Below are positions 11,617 to 22,079 of a DNA stretch of 64,000 nucleotides, piece by piece. The stretch comes from Termitomyces sp. T153. Lineage: Eukaryota; Basidiomycota; Agaricomycetes; Agaricales; Lyophyllaceae. The notes below the pieces were generated by a model that worked only from the letters and a program-made list of their open reading frames with translations, was not told the DNA's origin and ran no database searches. The position numbers were made by a program, and so were the translations under genes. Numbering within the stretch: position 1 is the stretch's first letter; every line of letters begins with the position of its first letter. The stretch is from positions 248,001 through 312,000 of the forward strand of contig JACKQL020000036.1 of the NCBI GenBank assembly GCA_018296165.2. Direction: 5' to 3'.

Positions 11617-12794
11617 TGTCACGACCCGTCCCCTGGACCCCCACACATCGTCCAGCAACCTCCCGATTCCCCAAAACCCCCAACACTCCACCAAACTTCT
11701 GCCCATGCCCCGCGCCTATTTCGGTTAGCCCCGATGCAACCTCGGCTAACTCCAACGCCTCCCCAGCTAACTCTTACGGCCCCCTGGCCAACTTCGACGC
11801 CTTCCCTGCAGCCACTGACACTTACCCTGGATCTCCCAAACCCCGAGAACCACCCCCGCTGTTCCCAATCTTTGCCACCCATCATCAACTCAACACCCTG
11901 GTTCCTCCGACCCATTCCGGAGTATCACGACAACCTCGGGGCGACCCGCGTTCCCAAATGATCCCATCAACATATCAGCACGGCCCAACCCTCGATTGCA
12001 ACCAACACCCGCCCACTCCGTCAAGCTCTGCCAAGCCCCACCGCTGCAGCCGACGTACCCCAAAGTTCTCCGGTAGTCAGTATATAAGATGTCAAGTAGC
12101 TCTTCATACTCTAGTCTTGATATTGCTTAACATTACCTATGGTCTGATTGGTTCCTTCTTTTGTTTCGTGTTTTGTGTTTTGTTTTCCTTACTCTCAGTC
12201 TCCCGGTCTTATCTCAGTCTCCCAGTCTTATCACAGTCTCCCGGTCTTGTCTTGTCTCCATTTTGTTATCATTCTTGTCGTTGTTTCGTATCTCCACTCA
12301 AATCTACTCTTGTTCCATATCAACCCCATTTCATTTCGTCCGATGTGGTCTCGGTGACTCCGTCCAACCGTAGTGCCCAAGCCTTCCTCAACCTTAACGA
12401 CCTCACAAACTCTGCGATTACGATTACAAACCCCGACACTCTTTCCCAGACCCAAACCCTGCTCTTCGCTCGGTCCCGGACTCCATCAACTCCAATTGAT
12501 CTTCCATCAAACCCCGGCTCCGCTCCCATTGATCGTGTAGCCGCCTACCTTCGCTTCCATAAATCTCCCATATGGTCTTCTGCCTGAACCCTGCCAAGCC
12601 CATCCTGTTTCTTTGCAATCCGACTTCTCCAGACCTCCCCAGATCTGTCCGGATCACATCCCACTGACTATCCGCACAAGCCATCAGTGCCCGGAACGCT
12701 TTTGAGTGTTTGGTTGCCAGTGCAAGGGGATCACACCCGCCTAGTAAGGGCTCACCCAGTGCAGCTGAGCTCCCGAGGTCAGCGGAACCTGACA
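11617..12794 (+). repeat. Element B 5' LTR
   Basis: TGTCACGACC to CCTGACA, 1,178 bp. TATA box TATATAAG at 12081-12088; AGTCTTGATATT at 12113-12124 is the predicted RNA start. A pyrimidine-rich run with repeated CAGTCTCCCGGTCTT words lies at 12195-12255. The 3' LTR (27359-28517) is about 20 bp shorter; differences are mostly C/T and G/A changes. Confidence 0.9.
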
Positions 12795-12807
12795 TAATAT
12801 CAAGACT
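12795..12807 (+). other. Element B primer-binding site (self-complementary type)
   Basis: TAATATCAAGACT directly follows the LTR. It is complementary at 12 of 13 positions to AGTCTTGATATTG at 12113-12125 in the LTR, about 32 nt after the TATA box. Confidence 0.7.
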
Positions 12808-14803
12808 CTACCTTACCCTGTCCATGATGCCCGCATTATCTCCGCACACACAATCAAATAACTCCAATGTCTATGGTCTACCCGTGCCTGGAAACCCTTA
12901 TGATTCATACGGCCCTGCCCAATTTGCTGAGGCACATTGAGTCGTGGATCTGACACCAAACGTCCCCTCCACTCCGGTTACATCCATACAACGGCTCCCC
13001 CCATGGACACCCTCCCCAACCCACAACCAACCTCAAACCCCTCATGCAGAGTGACGAATGCAACTAATCACCAACAACATCTCCGAACCCCTCGACGCAG
13101 CTCCAGACCCTGGCGACACGACTCCGGGGCCTCCGCTCCGACTCTGACATTTGATCAAGGGGACCTATGGCGCCAACCCAACAACGATGCCCTGGTAGCC
13201 CTAACTCCGCAACATAAATCACCACCAGCTCTGAATCCCGCCCCTATGCCAGAATATGTCCGTCAAACAGGGACCACATCATCAGAGCACCCAGAAGCAA
13301 GCCACATGCAAAGTACCCTCTCCGGAGTACCCCAAGGTTGCTGACGCCCTCCCCAAAGAGATGCCGCATGCCCCAACAATAATTTGACACTGAAGAAAGT
13401 GCCGCCCACCCACAACCAGCAAGGACGTCACATGCCACGACCCCGCCCTCAGAGTCCCAGCCCACCACCGTCCCACTCCCCTCGCCCAACACAGATTGCT
13501 CCCAACGAGAAAACAAAACAAAAACTCCGGGACCCTCAAAGTAATTCCCCCCAAAAGTTTCACACACCCCCGGAGAACCTGACCACAACTGACGGAGATC
13601 AACCCCGGAGCCCAAGAAATAATGAAGTGGCCCCTCCATCTCCGCTCCAAACCCTTGAGGGACAAGAGACGACCCCCGAGGAAGCATACCAAAACCTACC
13701 CCGCCCCCTCCATTTGTAGTAACCCCTGGACCACTCCGGAACACAAGTGGAAGAATGCCCTAACCCCGTCAACAGACTAAACCCACCCCCCAACCCCCAT
13801 ACCGACCCCGAACCCCTGGCCCTTGCACTGGGAACGACGGACCAACAAAATATGTTTCGGGCCCATCACCCCGCTCTGCAACCCCCGAAGTCTTTCCGCT
13901 GGGACGATCCGTTGCCAACCAGACCCTGCACTACCCCTACCAAAAGAAGCACCCCAAGCCCTAGAAGATGAAAGCAATGTCACGTAGGTGGCCTAGAGCC
14001 CACAGACCCCGACGCCGGACCAGGAGAAACTTATCGGGACTGATCACCCTGCACCCTGCCCCCTCGGTCATCGACACTCCGGAGCACACCAAAGCACCAC
14101 TTGAACATGCCGCGCCCATAGATGCAATACTCTGACCTCAACCCGGACCAACACCCCGGAGCACAGCAAGCCCAATTCCGAGTGCCCTTCACCAAGCACA
14201 ATACTCTGGAGCTTGCCCCGCACAACCCCACCAAATGAAAATCTCTGGGCATCCTCGACCCAGAAATCGCAACTCTAAGGGAGTACCACCACCCCTATGC
14301 TGACCAATCCCACAGCACCAATGACACAGAAACCAGTCCCCTGCAAACTTACTACAGAGACCACTACTCCGGGAGCTCCGCCACTGGGCCGCTAGAGACT
14401 CTCTCCTCCAACCAACTGCGCCCCGAGGACAAACCTCACCCCGCCACCCCCACCATTGTCAAAAAGGACCCCCGCCACCCCACCACCCACGTCGGCACAA
14501 AGGCTGGACCACCGGAAGACCCCACCCCTCCCGCCAGCCGCACCTACAAAAGATTGAAGCCCTGACTGCCCCGAACACACGTTGGAGATCCGGAGGTCCA
14601 CCCCCTTGAACCAGCACAACACACGTCTCCGCTGCAGAATGGGGAAAACCCCTACACCCTGGGTCCAAGACCCCGAGGATCAAACCCAGCAACGCCACTA
14701 AAAAGCACCCTGAAACTCCGCAGGAAGACTCCCAACACCCCCGCTGAACCTTGGGAGCCCTCTCTGTGGTGCTCTGCCCCATCCCAACAAACTCCAGGAC
14801 TAG

Positions 14804-14808
14804 CCAGC
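14804..14808. repeat. Target-site duplication of element A (left copy, CCAGC)
   Basis: CCAGC precedes the left LTR of A and recurs at 25730-25734 directly after its right LTR. It shows that A inserted into the already integrated B. Confidence 0.88.
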
Positions 14809-15806
14809 TGTCAGGTTCCGCTGACGACGGGGGCTCAGTACACTGGCAAGTCCTTACTAGGCGGACGCGATGTCCTGCGCTTATAACCAGGCATCCAGAG
14901 TTGGAGCGGAGGTGGGGAAAGCTTGCGAGGGGGTCCCTAGAGAAAGCGGCCCGAGTAAGTCCTGAATGGTCCAGAGGAGTCTAAGACCGAAGATACTAGT
15001 CGTTGACCCAGGGCAGGTGTCAGGGCTAGTTCATGGGCGTGCAAATAGATTGCGGGGTAAGCGGAGGCTTCTCGGGTGATGGGGGCGGGGTTGGAGCTGG
15101 ATAGGGGATTACCAGGGCTTGATGGGTTCCGGGGCCAAGCGGGGAGCGAGGGTCAGAGTTGTCGTAAGAATGTTCGGGTCGTGGCGTGTGTGCAGAGTTC
15201 GTACTGACGTAGGGAGCAAGGGGAACTTAGAAGAACAAAGGAAATATGCACAGTCAAGACGAGACGGAGATGAGACGAGACTGAGGAAAAAAGATAGATT
15301 TGAAACTTAAAAACAGGAATAGAGACGAGACAAGAGACAAAACATAGGAAACCAGTAAGTGTAATATCAAGACTAAAGTTCGAGGAGTTATTCTACGACT
15401 TATATACCGACTACTGGGTACCTCAGAGGGCAGCAGATATGGTGGTGGGGGTCAACGGAGCTGTGCGGAGTTGATGGGTGTCGGGTACAATCCAAGGTCG
15501 GGCCGCAGCAGTATTCTGATGGGATCAGTTGGGGGTGCGGCCGCTCCGGGGATGTCGTGATACTCCAGACAGGTCGGGTAAACTAGGGTAGGGGGTTGGG
15601 GACGTATGACGTGGCCAGGAACAGTGGGGAAAGGTTTCAGGGGGAGTGTTGATGGCTACAGAGAGGGAGTTGGAGTTGCCGTCGGGGTTTGCCGGAGAAG
15701 CATCGGAGTTATCCAGTGTGGGCATGAAAGTGTGGGCGGGGTTCAGGGGAGTTAGACGGGAAATTGGGAGGGGTTGGGAGCAGTGTCTAGGGAGTGGGTC
15801 GTGACA
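14809..15806 (-). repeat. Element A 3' LTR
   Basis: 998 bp, plus-strand ends TGTCAGGTTCCGC and GTCGTGACA. Nearly identical to the 5' LTR at 24626-25729 apart from scattered transitions (many at CG sites) and the lack of the minisatellite expansion found there. Confidence 0.92.
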
Positions 15807-16019
15807 TCACCCCCCCTTCAGCATCGAGACCCTCAAGACGTGGGGAGCAAGTTGGGGATTGGTAGGGCATGGGAATCGAAGTTGATCAATATTGATCAAA
15901 CTGCAGCAAGCAGCAGCAGCATGGGGAAGGAAGTCAAGGTGCGGCCGCCATTTGTCAGGGGCCCCTTCCTAAGTTATTAAAAGGGGTGGACGCACCCGGG
16001 GGTCCCCTAGCTTGTTGTA

Positions 16020-17715
16020 ATGTCTTCTTCAGCTTATTCTCCCACAGCATCTAGGTTGCCGTCCCCGCCATCCCAGCTGTCATCTTCCAAAGATTCAGAG
16101 GGTCGCCAAGATTGCCGTCGGGTCAAGGCGATGTACCGTAGTCATGAGTGCGGTCTGTCTCATGTACCTCAGAATACTGATTGTCCCTTCACAGAGTTGT
16201 CTGTGGCTGTGGCTGGTTCCTCAGGGCCACTGTCTGGCGTGGATGTGACGCAGCCACTGGCAGGCGTGGCCCCTTCTATGCGCTCCAAGTCTGGCCTTCG
16301 TCCGGGGGTGGTCCGGCTTGTCCCAGAGGGTTCAAGGGTGGTACAGGCGGAGGTGATGCCGAAGCAGTTTGCCGAGGCGGTGGGTTGGGCAAGGGGTCCC
16401 CCCATCCTCGAGTGGTGTCAGGCGGCAGCCCCAGTGAGTGGCTACTTAGCTTTATGTTTCCCGGACCAACATGCCCCTGCAGTGTGCATCTTGTACCCAA
16501 TGAGGGGAGCAGTGTGAATTTGAGGAACCTGCATCAGAGGTACGGCAGGACACGTCGGTGTGCCTTCCGTGCCATTTGTGGCACAAGAAGTGCTCTGTCA
16601 CCCTGAGTTGGTGGGCCGTCTGCGTCGTGGCGGAGCAAGGGTGGGATCGAGGTTGGGTCGCAGCACAGCTGGAGGAAGGGCAGAAGGGCAGGGTGTCGGG
16701 GAGGGGCTCTGGGACTGGGGAAGGGGAACGGGTTAGCGTGCCTGCCATGAAGGTGGGCCCCCCGCGGGGTGGGCGGAGGGAGGGGGCCCCTTCCACACAG
16801 GAGAAAGGGAAATGGAGAGCGTCCCCTTCACCCGAGGCGGGTCCCAGTAAGCGAGTGCGGGGCGAGCAGGTAATGGGGGGCCCCCCTGGTTCCACGGTGT
16901 ACTCCCCTACATCCGGAGCCCCTGTTGAGCAGTCCGCGGATAGGTCGTGGTCGGTTGCGGAGGCCTATCTGCGGCGTCAGGTAGAGAGCTTGGAACAGTT
17001 GTTGGTTGCACGCGAGGAGGAGATTCAGGGGGTATGGGAGGAGAGGGACGGGGCTCGATGGGAGTTGGACAGGGTTTGGAGGGAACGGGACTTGGTGCAG
17101 AAAGACAAGGACGTCGCCGTCGGGACTGCTGCAGAGCGCTTGTCTTGTCTGCAGGAGTTGGAGGTGCAGATGGTGCATTTGCAGGCGCGGGCGGAGGCGG
17201 CGGAGGTGGCGACGCAGCAGGCAGGAGGCTCAGGGGTGCGGGAGACCCAGCAGGATTCCAGCGCTGGGGAAGTCTGGGCAGCAGCGGAGAGGGCATGGCG
17301 ACAGGAGGAATGGCTTGCCAACGAGGCAGCCTCAGGCCAGCAAGGAGTGCTTCGTAAGTGGTTTCCCTGCTTCCGTCTCCTAAGCACTGATTCAGTTTCC
17401 ATAGACTGGGCCAGGGAGCATCGCATCCTTCTCTACGGAGTGTCGGCAGCGCTGGGGTCCATCCATGATGGGTTGGCAAAGATACCCGGGGACCTTCCGC
17501 CGGAGTTGGGTCAAGGGGTTACGCAGATGGGGCGTCTGTTGGCAGGGCATCGGCGGAGGGCGACGGCAGATCCCAGGGCGTGGTGGGAGATGGCAACGGA
17601 TGTGAGGGAACCACTTCCCAGGCAACCTGAGATTCTGGTGGCAGTAGTGGCACAGTTGGAGGTGTTCATGGTGGGAAGGGTAGCAGGGTTAGGGTTGGAG
17701 GAGGAGGGGGAGTGA
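16020..17715 (+). pseudogene. Element A: antisense spliced gene, double Cys-cluster coiled-coil protein
   Basis: Opposite strand to gag-pol, between the pol end (17975) and the 3' LTR, converging on pol. Exons 16020-16433, 16483-17353 and 17405-17715; introns GTGAGT...GCAG (49 nt) and GTAAGT...ATAG (51 nt). The joined length is 1,596 nt, giving 531 codons with one in-frame TGA at 16501, where D has TGG. Exon 2 opens with C-x2-C-x6-C, 15 residues, then CLPCHLWHKKC. Next come a basic GPSKRVRGE segment (NLS-like) and a long Glu/Arg-rich coiled coil (about 16965-17330). The spacing resembles fungal Zn(II)2Cys6 clusters, so a DNA- or RNA-binding role is possible but not shown. TATA-like ATTAAAAGG at about 15976. 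Confidence 0.75.
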
Positions 17716-17974
17716 GGGGAACTCAGACCCTGTCGTTGACTTGTTCTCTGCCCCTTCTTGTTCGATATATATGTACACTGCTTGTCTCTATACAGTCTCT
17801 GGTCCTTCTGCTGAGTGTGGGAAGTTTCAGATAGAGCGAGGAGAGGAGTAAGTGAAAACACGTAGGAGAGTACTGGTGGGAGTTGAATCCCTGGTGAACC
17901 CAGAGGCGGGGGTTACGCCCACTATTGCCATCTGTGTTGAGTCAGTCCCGGGGGTTCCGGGGCTTGGCGGGATT

Positions 17975-20900
17975 TCATTGGTGGAAGTCCCAGAGTTTAT
18001 TGGGGGCTCTGTCGAGGTTCTTTTGGGGTTCCCACGTGTCATCCTCAGGTCCGTAGCCCTTCCAGCGGACCAAGTACTGGAGTCGGCCGCGAACTATCCA
18101 GGAGTCGAGGATCTTGTTGACCTCGTAGTAATACTTGTCCTTGACTTTGACAGGGGGCGGTTGGCTGGAGCGTTGGCCGGGGAAGGGGTCTGGAGCATGC
18201 CTTTCAAGGAGTCGAACGTGGAACACAGGGTGGAGGCCCTTCAGGCCCGGAGGCAGGTTGAGCTTGTAAGCGTGGGTGGAGACCTTCCAGAGGATCTTGA
18301 ATGGGCCGAGGCGTTTGTGGTCGAGTTTGATGGAAGGCCTCCAGGTCTTAAGATTTCATCGGTTGAGCCAGACCAGGGTGCTGGGGGGCCAGTTGGGGGT
18401 CAGCTTGCAACGGGCATTGGCGTGCTTGGAGTAGGCTTGGTTGGCAGTGTTGATCTCGTCCCGGAGGAATTGGTGGAGGGATCGGAGGTTCTTGGCAACT
18501 TCATGGGCAACGTGGGAAGGGATGTCTTTGAGGGACAGCGTGAGTCAAGGATTGTAGCCCTTGTTGGCATAAAAGGGGGAAACTCCGGTGGCAGAGTGAG
18601 GCGTGTTGTTGTAGGTGAATTCGGCGAGGGGAAGCTCCGCGCACCAGTCATTCTGTAAATAGTTAATGTAGAGGCAAAGATACTGTTCTAACGTCTGGTT
18701 TACGCGCTCAGTTTGTCCGTTGGTTTCCAGTGGTAGAGAGGCTGGTTTTGATCTCAAGCGCCTTGCACAGCGATTGCCAAAAATGAGATACGAATAGGGG
18801 TCTGCAGTCGGAGACAATGTTGTTGGGAAGTCCGTGTTTGGAGAATACGTGTTCGAGAAATAGTTTGGCAAAATCCAGGGCGGTGTCGGTGGTGTGGCAG
18901 GGAATAAAGAGGGCTTGTTTAGTAAGGCGGCAGACGACGACAAGGATTGTGTCAAAACCTTCAGAGTCGGGGAGTTCAACGATATGATCCATTGATATTG
19001 AGGACCAGGGGCGGTGACCGATGGGGAGGGGTTTCAGTAATCTGTGGGGGCAATGGCAGGGTACTTTGGCCTGTAGGCAGGGTTCACAGGCTCTTACGTA
19101 TTGCGTGATGTCCTTCTTCATTCCTGGCCAAAAATAAGTCCAGGAGATGAGTTGAAGGGTCTTACAAATTCCTGGGTGCCCCCGGAGTTTGTGATTGTGG
19201 TGCTGCCGGAGTATGTCAAGGCAAATGGACTTGTGGTCTGGGGCATAGATTTGTCCACTCCGGAGCAGGAGGCGGTGGTCTAGGGATAGCAAAAAGGGGT
19301 TGTCTACGCTCAACTCATTGGGGTTGTTGCAGGGGTCATGCTGGTTGAAGAAGGGGTCCAGGGGTGAATTCCTGATTTGCTGGAGGATTCCTTCTTCGTT
19401 TAAAATCAGCACGGCATGTAGATGTTCAGGTGGGATTACCACTCGATGGTTGAATGCATTTTGTTCGGTTTCAAACAATTTCTTTGGATACACGTTGGGT
19501 CTTCGAGTGAGAGCATCGGGCTTTGCGCCAAGTCGCCTGGGGCGGTAGTGAATAGTAAAATCATACTCCGAAAGGGTTTTGGACCATTGAGCCTGGCGGC
19601 GGCTGAGCTGTTTTGTGGTCATAAAATATTGCAGGTTGTTGTGATCAGAGTAGACTTGGATGCGGTGCGGGGACTCCTTGAGGTAGGCCCGCCACTGACA
19701 AAAGGCTTCGACGATTGCGAGGAGTTCCTTGTCGTAAATGTTGTAGTTGAGTTCCACTGGAATCATTGATCGGGTGTAGAAGGCGACGGGGCGGAGATCC
19801 TTGCCCCCCAAGTTTGACTGGGAGAGTATCCCGGCAATAGCATAGTCGGAGGCGTCACATTCAAGCACAATTGGTAGGGAGGGGTCAAAATGGTGGAGGA
19901 CTGGAGCAGAAGTGAAGGCCTTCTTCAGGAGGAGGAATATGCTCTGGCACTTGCTGTCCCAGTCCCAAGGGGTGTCCTTCCGTGTGAGTTGGTTGAGGAG
20001 TTTGGTGATCCTGGAGTAGTTGTCGATGAAGTGGCGATAGAAGTTAGCAAACCCCAAGAATGACTGTACCTCCTTGATGTTCCACGGGGAGGGCCAGTTG
20101 AGTATTGCGTCGACCTTGGTGGGGTCCATGCGCACACCGTCAGGGGTGATGATGACTCTGAGATATTCGACTTCCGCTGTGTGGAATGAGCACTTCTCGG
20201 TTTTAGCGTGAAGGTGATATTCTCAGAGTTGTTCCAGGACACAGCGGACATGCTCCAAATGCTCTGCCGGCGAATTCAAGTAGATCAGGATATCGTCCAA
20301 ATATACAATGACAAAGACATCGTTCATGAAGTACTGGAAGGTGGCGGGGGAGTTAGTCATTCCAAAGGGCATTACAAGATACTCAAAGAGGCCATAGCAG
20401 GTGCGAAAGGCGGTCTTCCATTCATGTCCCGGGGCAATTCAGACGTTGTTGTAGACAGACGTTGTTGTAGCCGGAACAGAGGTCAATTTTTGTGTAAATC
20501 TTGGCGCTGCGAAGGCGATCAACAAGGTCTCTGATTAAGGGGAGGGGGTACCAGTTCTTTTTGGTGACTTTGTTGAGTCCCCAATAGTCCACACAGAGTT
20601 GGAGGGATCCGTCTTTTTTCTTGGCAAACAGAACCGGGGCGCCAGCCACGGAGATTGAGGGGCGTATGAAATCTTTGCCAAGCATGTTGTCGAGGTATTC
20701 CTTCAGGGCCTGGAGCTTGATTTTGGACATGTTGTAGATCTTGCCAAACAGGGATGAGGTACCTTCTTTGAGGTCGATCTGGTGGTCGTAGGAGCGGTGC
20801 GGAGGGAGTTCCTTGGCACTTCCTTCAGAGAACACGTCAGCAAACTCATGATACTCCGGGGGAACTACTTCGGATAGGATCTGTTCCTCTGTCTTGTTTT

Positions 20901-22008
20901 CTGGCGCGGTAGTCCCTGCACGGAGGTATTCCTCGGGTAGGGCTGGCATGACTTGCAACTGGAAGGCGGGGGTGCCTTCTCGTAGGAGGCGCGCGAAGGG
21001 GATGGCGCCGATGATTTTAATGTCAAGGTTTCTGGAGTCAACAGGGTTGGGTACCGTAGGTGTAACAGTCGGGTCCAGGGTGACGTCGAGATCAGAGATA
21101 GACTGGAAGTGGAGGTGGATGGCGGCCGCTAAGCTTGCTTCGGGGCCGGGGAATTGCATGGTGAGGTTCTTCCAGTTGATGTTGGGATTGACGTCTCGCA
21201 GCCACGGGAGTCTGAGCACAATCGGGGTCAACAGGGGTAGTTGGGTAACGAGGAGTCGGGCCTGGAACTGCAGGTCGTTATTGAGGGTGAGGGTGTTGTC
21301 GTGGTACTGCGTGATTCTTGTCGTGGCGGGGCTCCCGTCAAAGAGTTGGAGCTCGAGGGGTTTGTTGAGGTCGTTGCGTCAGAGGTCGAGTTGGTTGCTG
21401 ATGAAGACACTGGAGGTGCCACTGTCTACGAGGGCAGGAAGTACCTTGAGTGAGCTGCCAAGTCGGACATAGATGACGAACAATCGTGCAGACCTAGAGC
21501 AAAGTTGCGGTGGGGTCCGGGGTTGGTTGATCGTGGTCTTGGAGTTCTCGGAGAGGAGTGAGACATTGAAGGGTACCAGTCTGGAGTTGGTGGGGTTGTC
21601 CCGGTCGAGGCGTAGGGTGAGACTGGGCCAATTGACGTGGGGATTAGTAGAGCGGAGCCATGAGAACCCTAAGACAACGGGGGTGGAGGAGTGTAATTTT
21701 GTGACGAGTAGTCGGAGTTCTTGCTGTTGTCCATCGGCAAAGGTCAGGGTCATTTCTAGGCAATGAGCGATGTCTCCCGCTGGGGTAGAGTCTCCATCAA
21801 AGAGTTTGAGGGGGATCAGGGCAGAGAGGCAGCGGAGGGGTTGTGGGGCAAGCGCCGCCAGGGATTTGTCAACGAAGTTATTGGTGGCGCCGCTGTTGAC
21901 TAGTGTGGGGATGGGTTTGTCGGTGAAGGGGAGAGTAGTGCAGAGGAGGAGGTTTGTGGAGGAGTGGGAGGGGAGGTGTGCTGGGGGGTTATCCGGGGCA
22001 AGTATCAT
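17975..22008 (-). pseudogene. Element A: pol (tandem protease, RT, RNase H, integrase, chromodomain)
   Basis: Order on the minus strand: protease-like domain 1 (LVNSGATNN, near 21896; the catalytic Asp is Asn); protease-like domain 2 (LVDSGTSS, near 21425); RT with YLDD (complement 20293-20304); RNase H (ECDASDYAIA); integrase with an H-H-C-C zinc motif (HNHKLRGHPG...CEPC), [14 protein letters not shown] and GQTERVNQ; and a chromodomain ([20 protein letters not shown], complement about 18000-18130). Breaks: TGA at complement 21379-21381, a 16-bp tandem duplication 20441-20472, TGA after VLEQL near 20220, and a frameshift near 18720. The frame is shifted by -1 relative to gag. Confidence 0.88.
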
Positions 22009-22079
22009 TGCGCGGAGGAGTGTGGCTGGGGCGGAGAAGACGTCGGGATATGGTCTGCGGTCTAGTGCATCTTCCAGAC

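Larger units (their letters stand above)
12795..14808 (+). pseudogene. Element B: degenerate internal region, left part
   Basis: After the PBS a short reading frame (from 12824, MMPALSPHTQ... to QFAEAH, stop 12938) matches the same place in D but not the gag of A or C. Near 13325 a remnant PEYPKVADALPKEMPHA aligns with [22 protein letters not shown] of A, so protease-RT linker sequence survives. The remainder is Pro/Thr-rich when translated, full of stops, with many repeated CTCCGGAG-like words. No RT or integrase motif was seen. Confidence 0.55.

Noticed and set aside
13244..13744. Open frame of 166 codons on the minus strand
   Set aside because: Lies in the degenerate B internal region, low-complexity Gly/Val/Leu composition, and no family match; the other strand carries the recognisable linker remnant.
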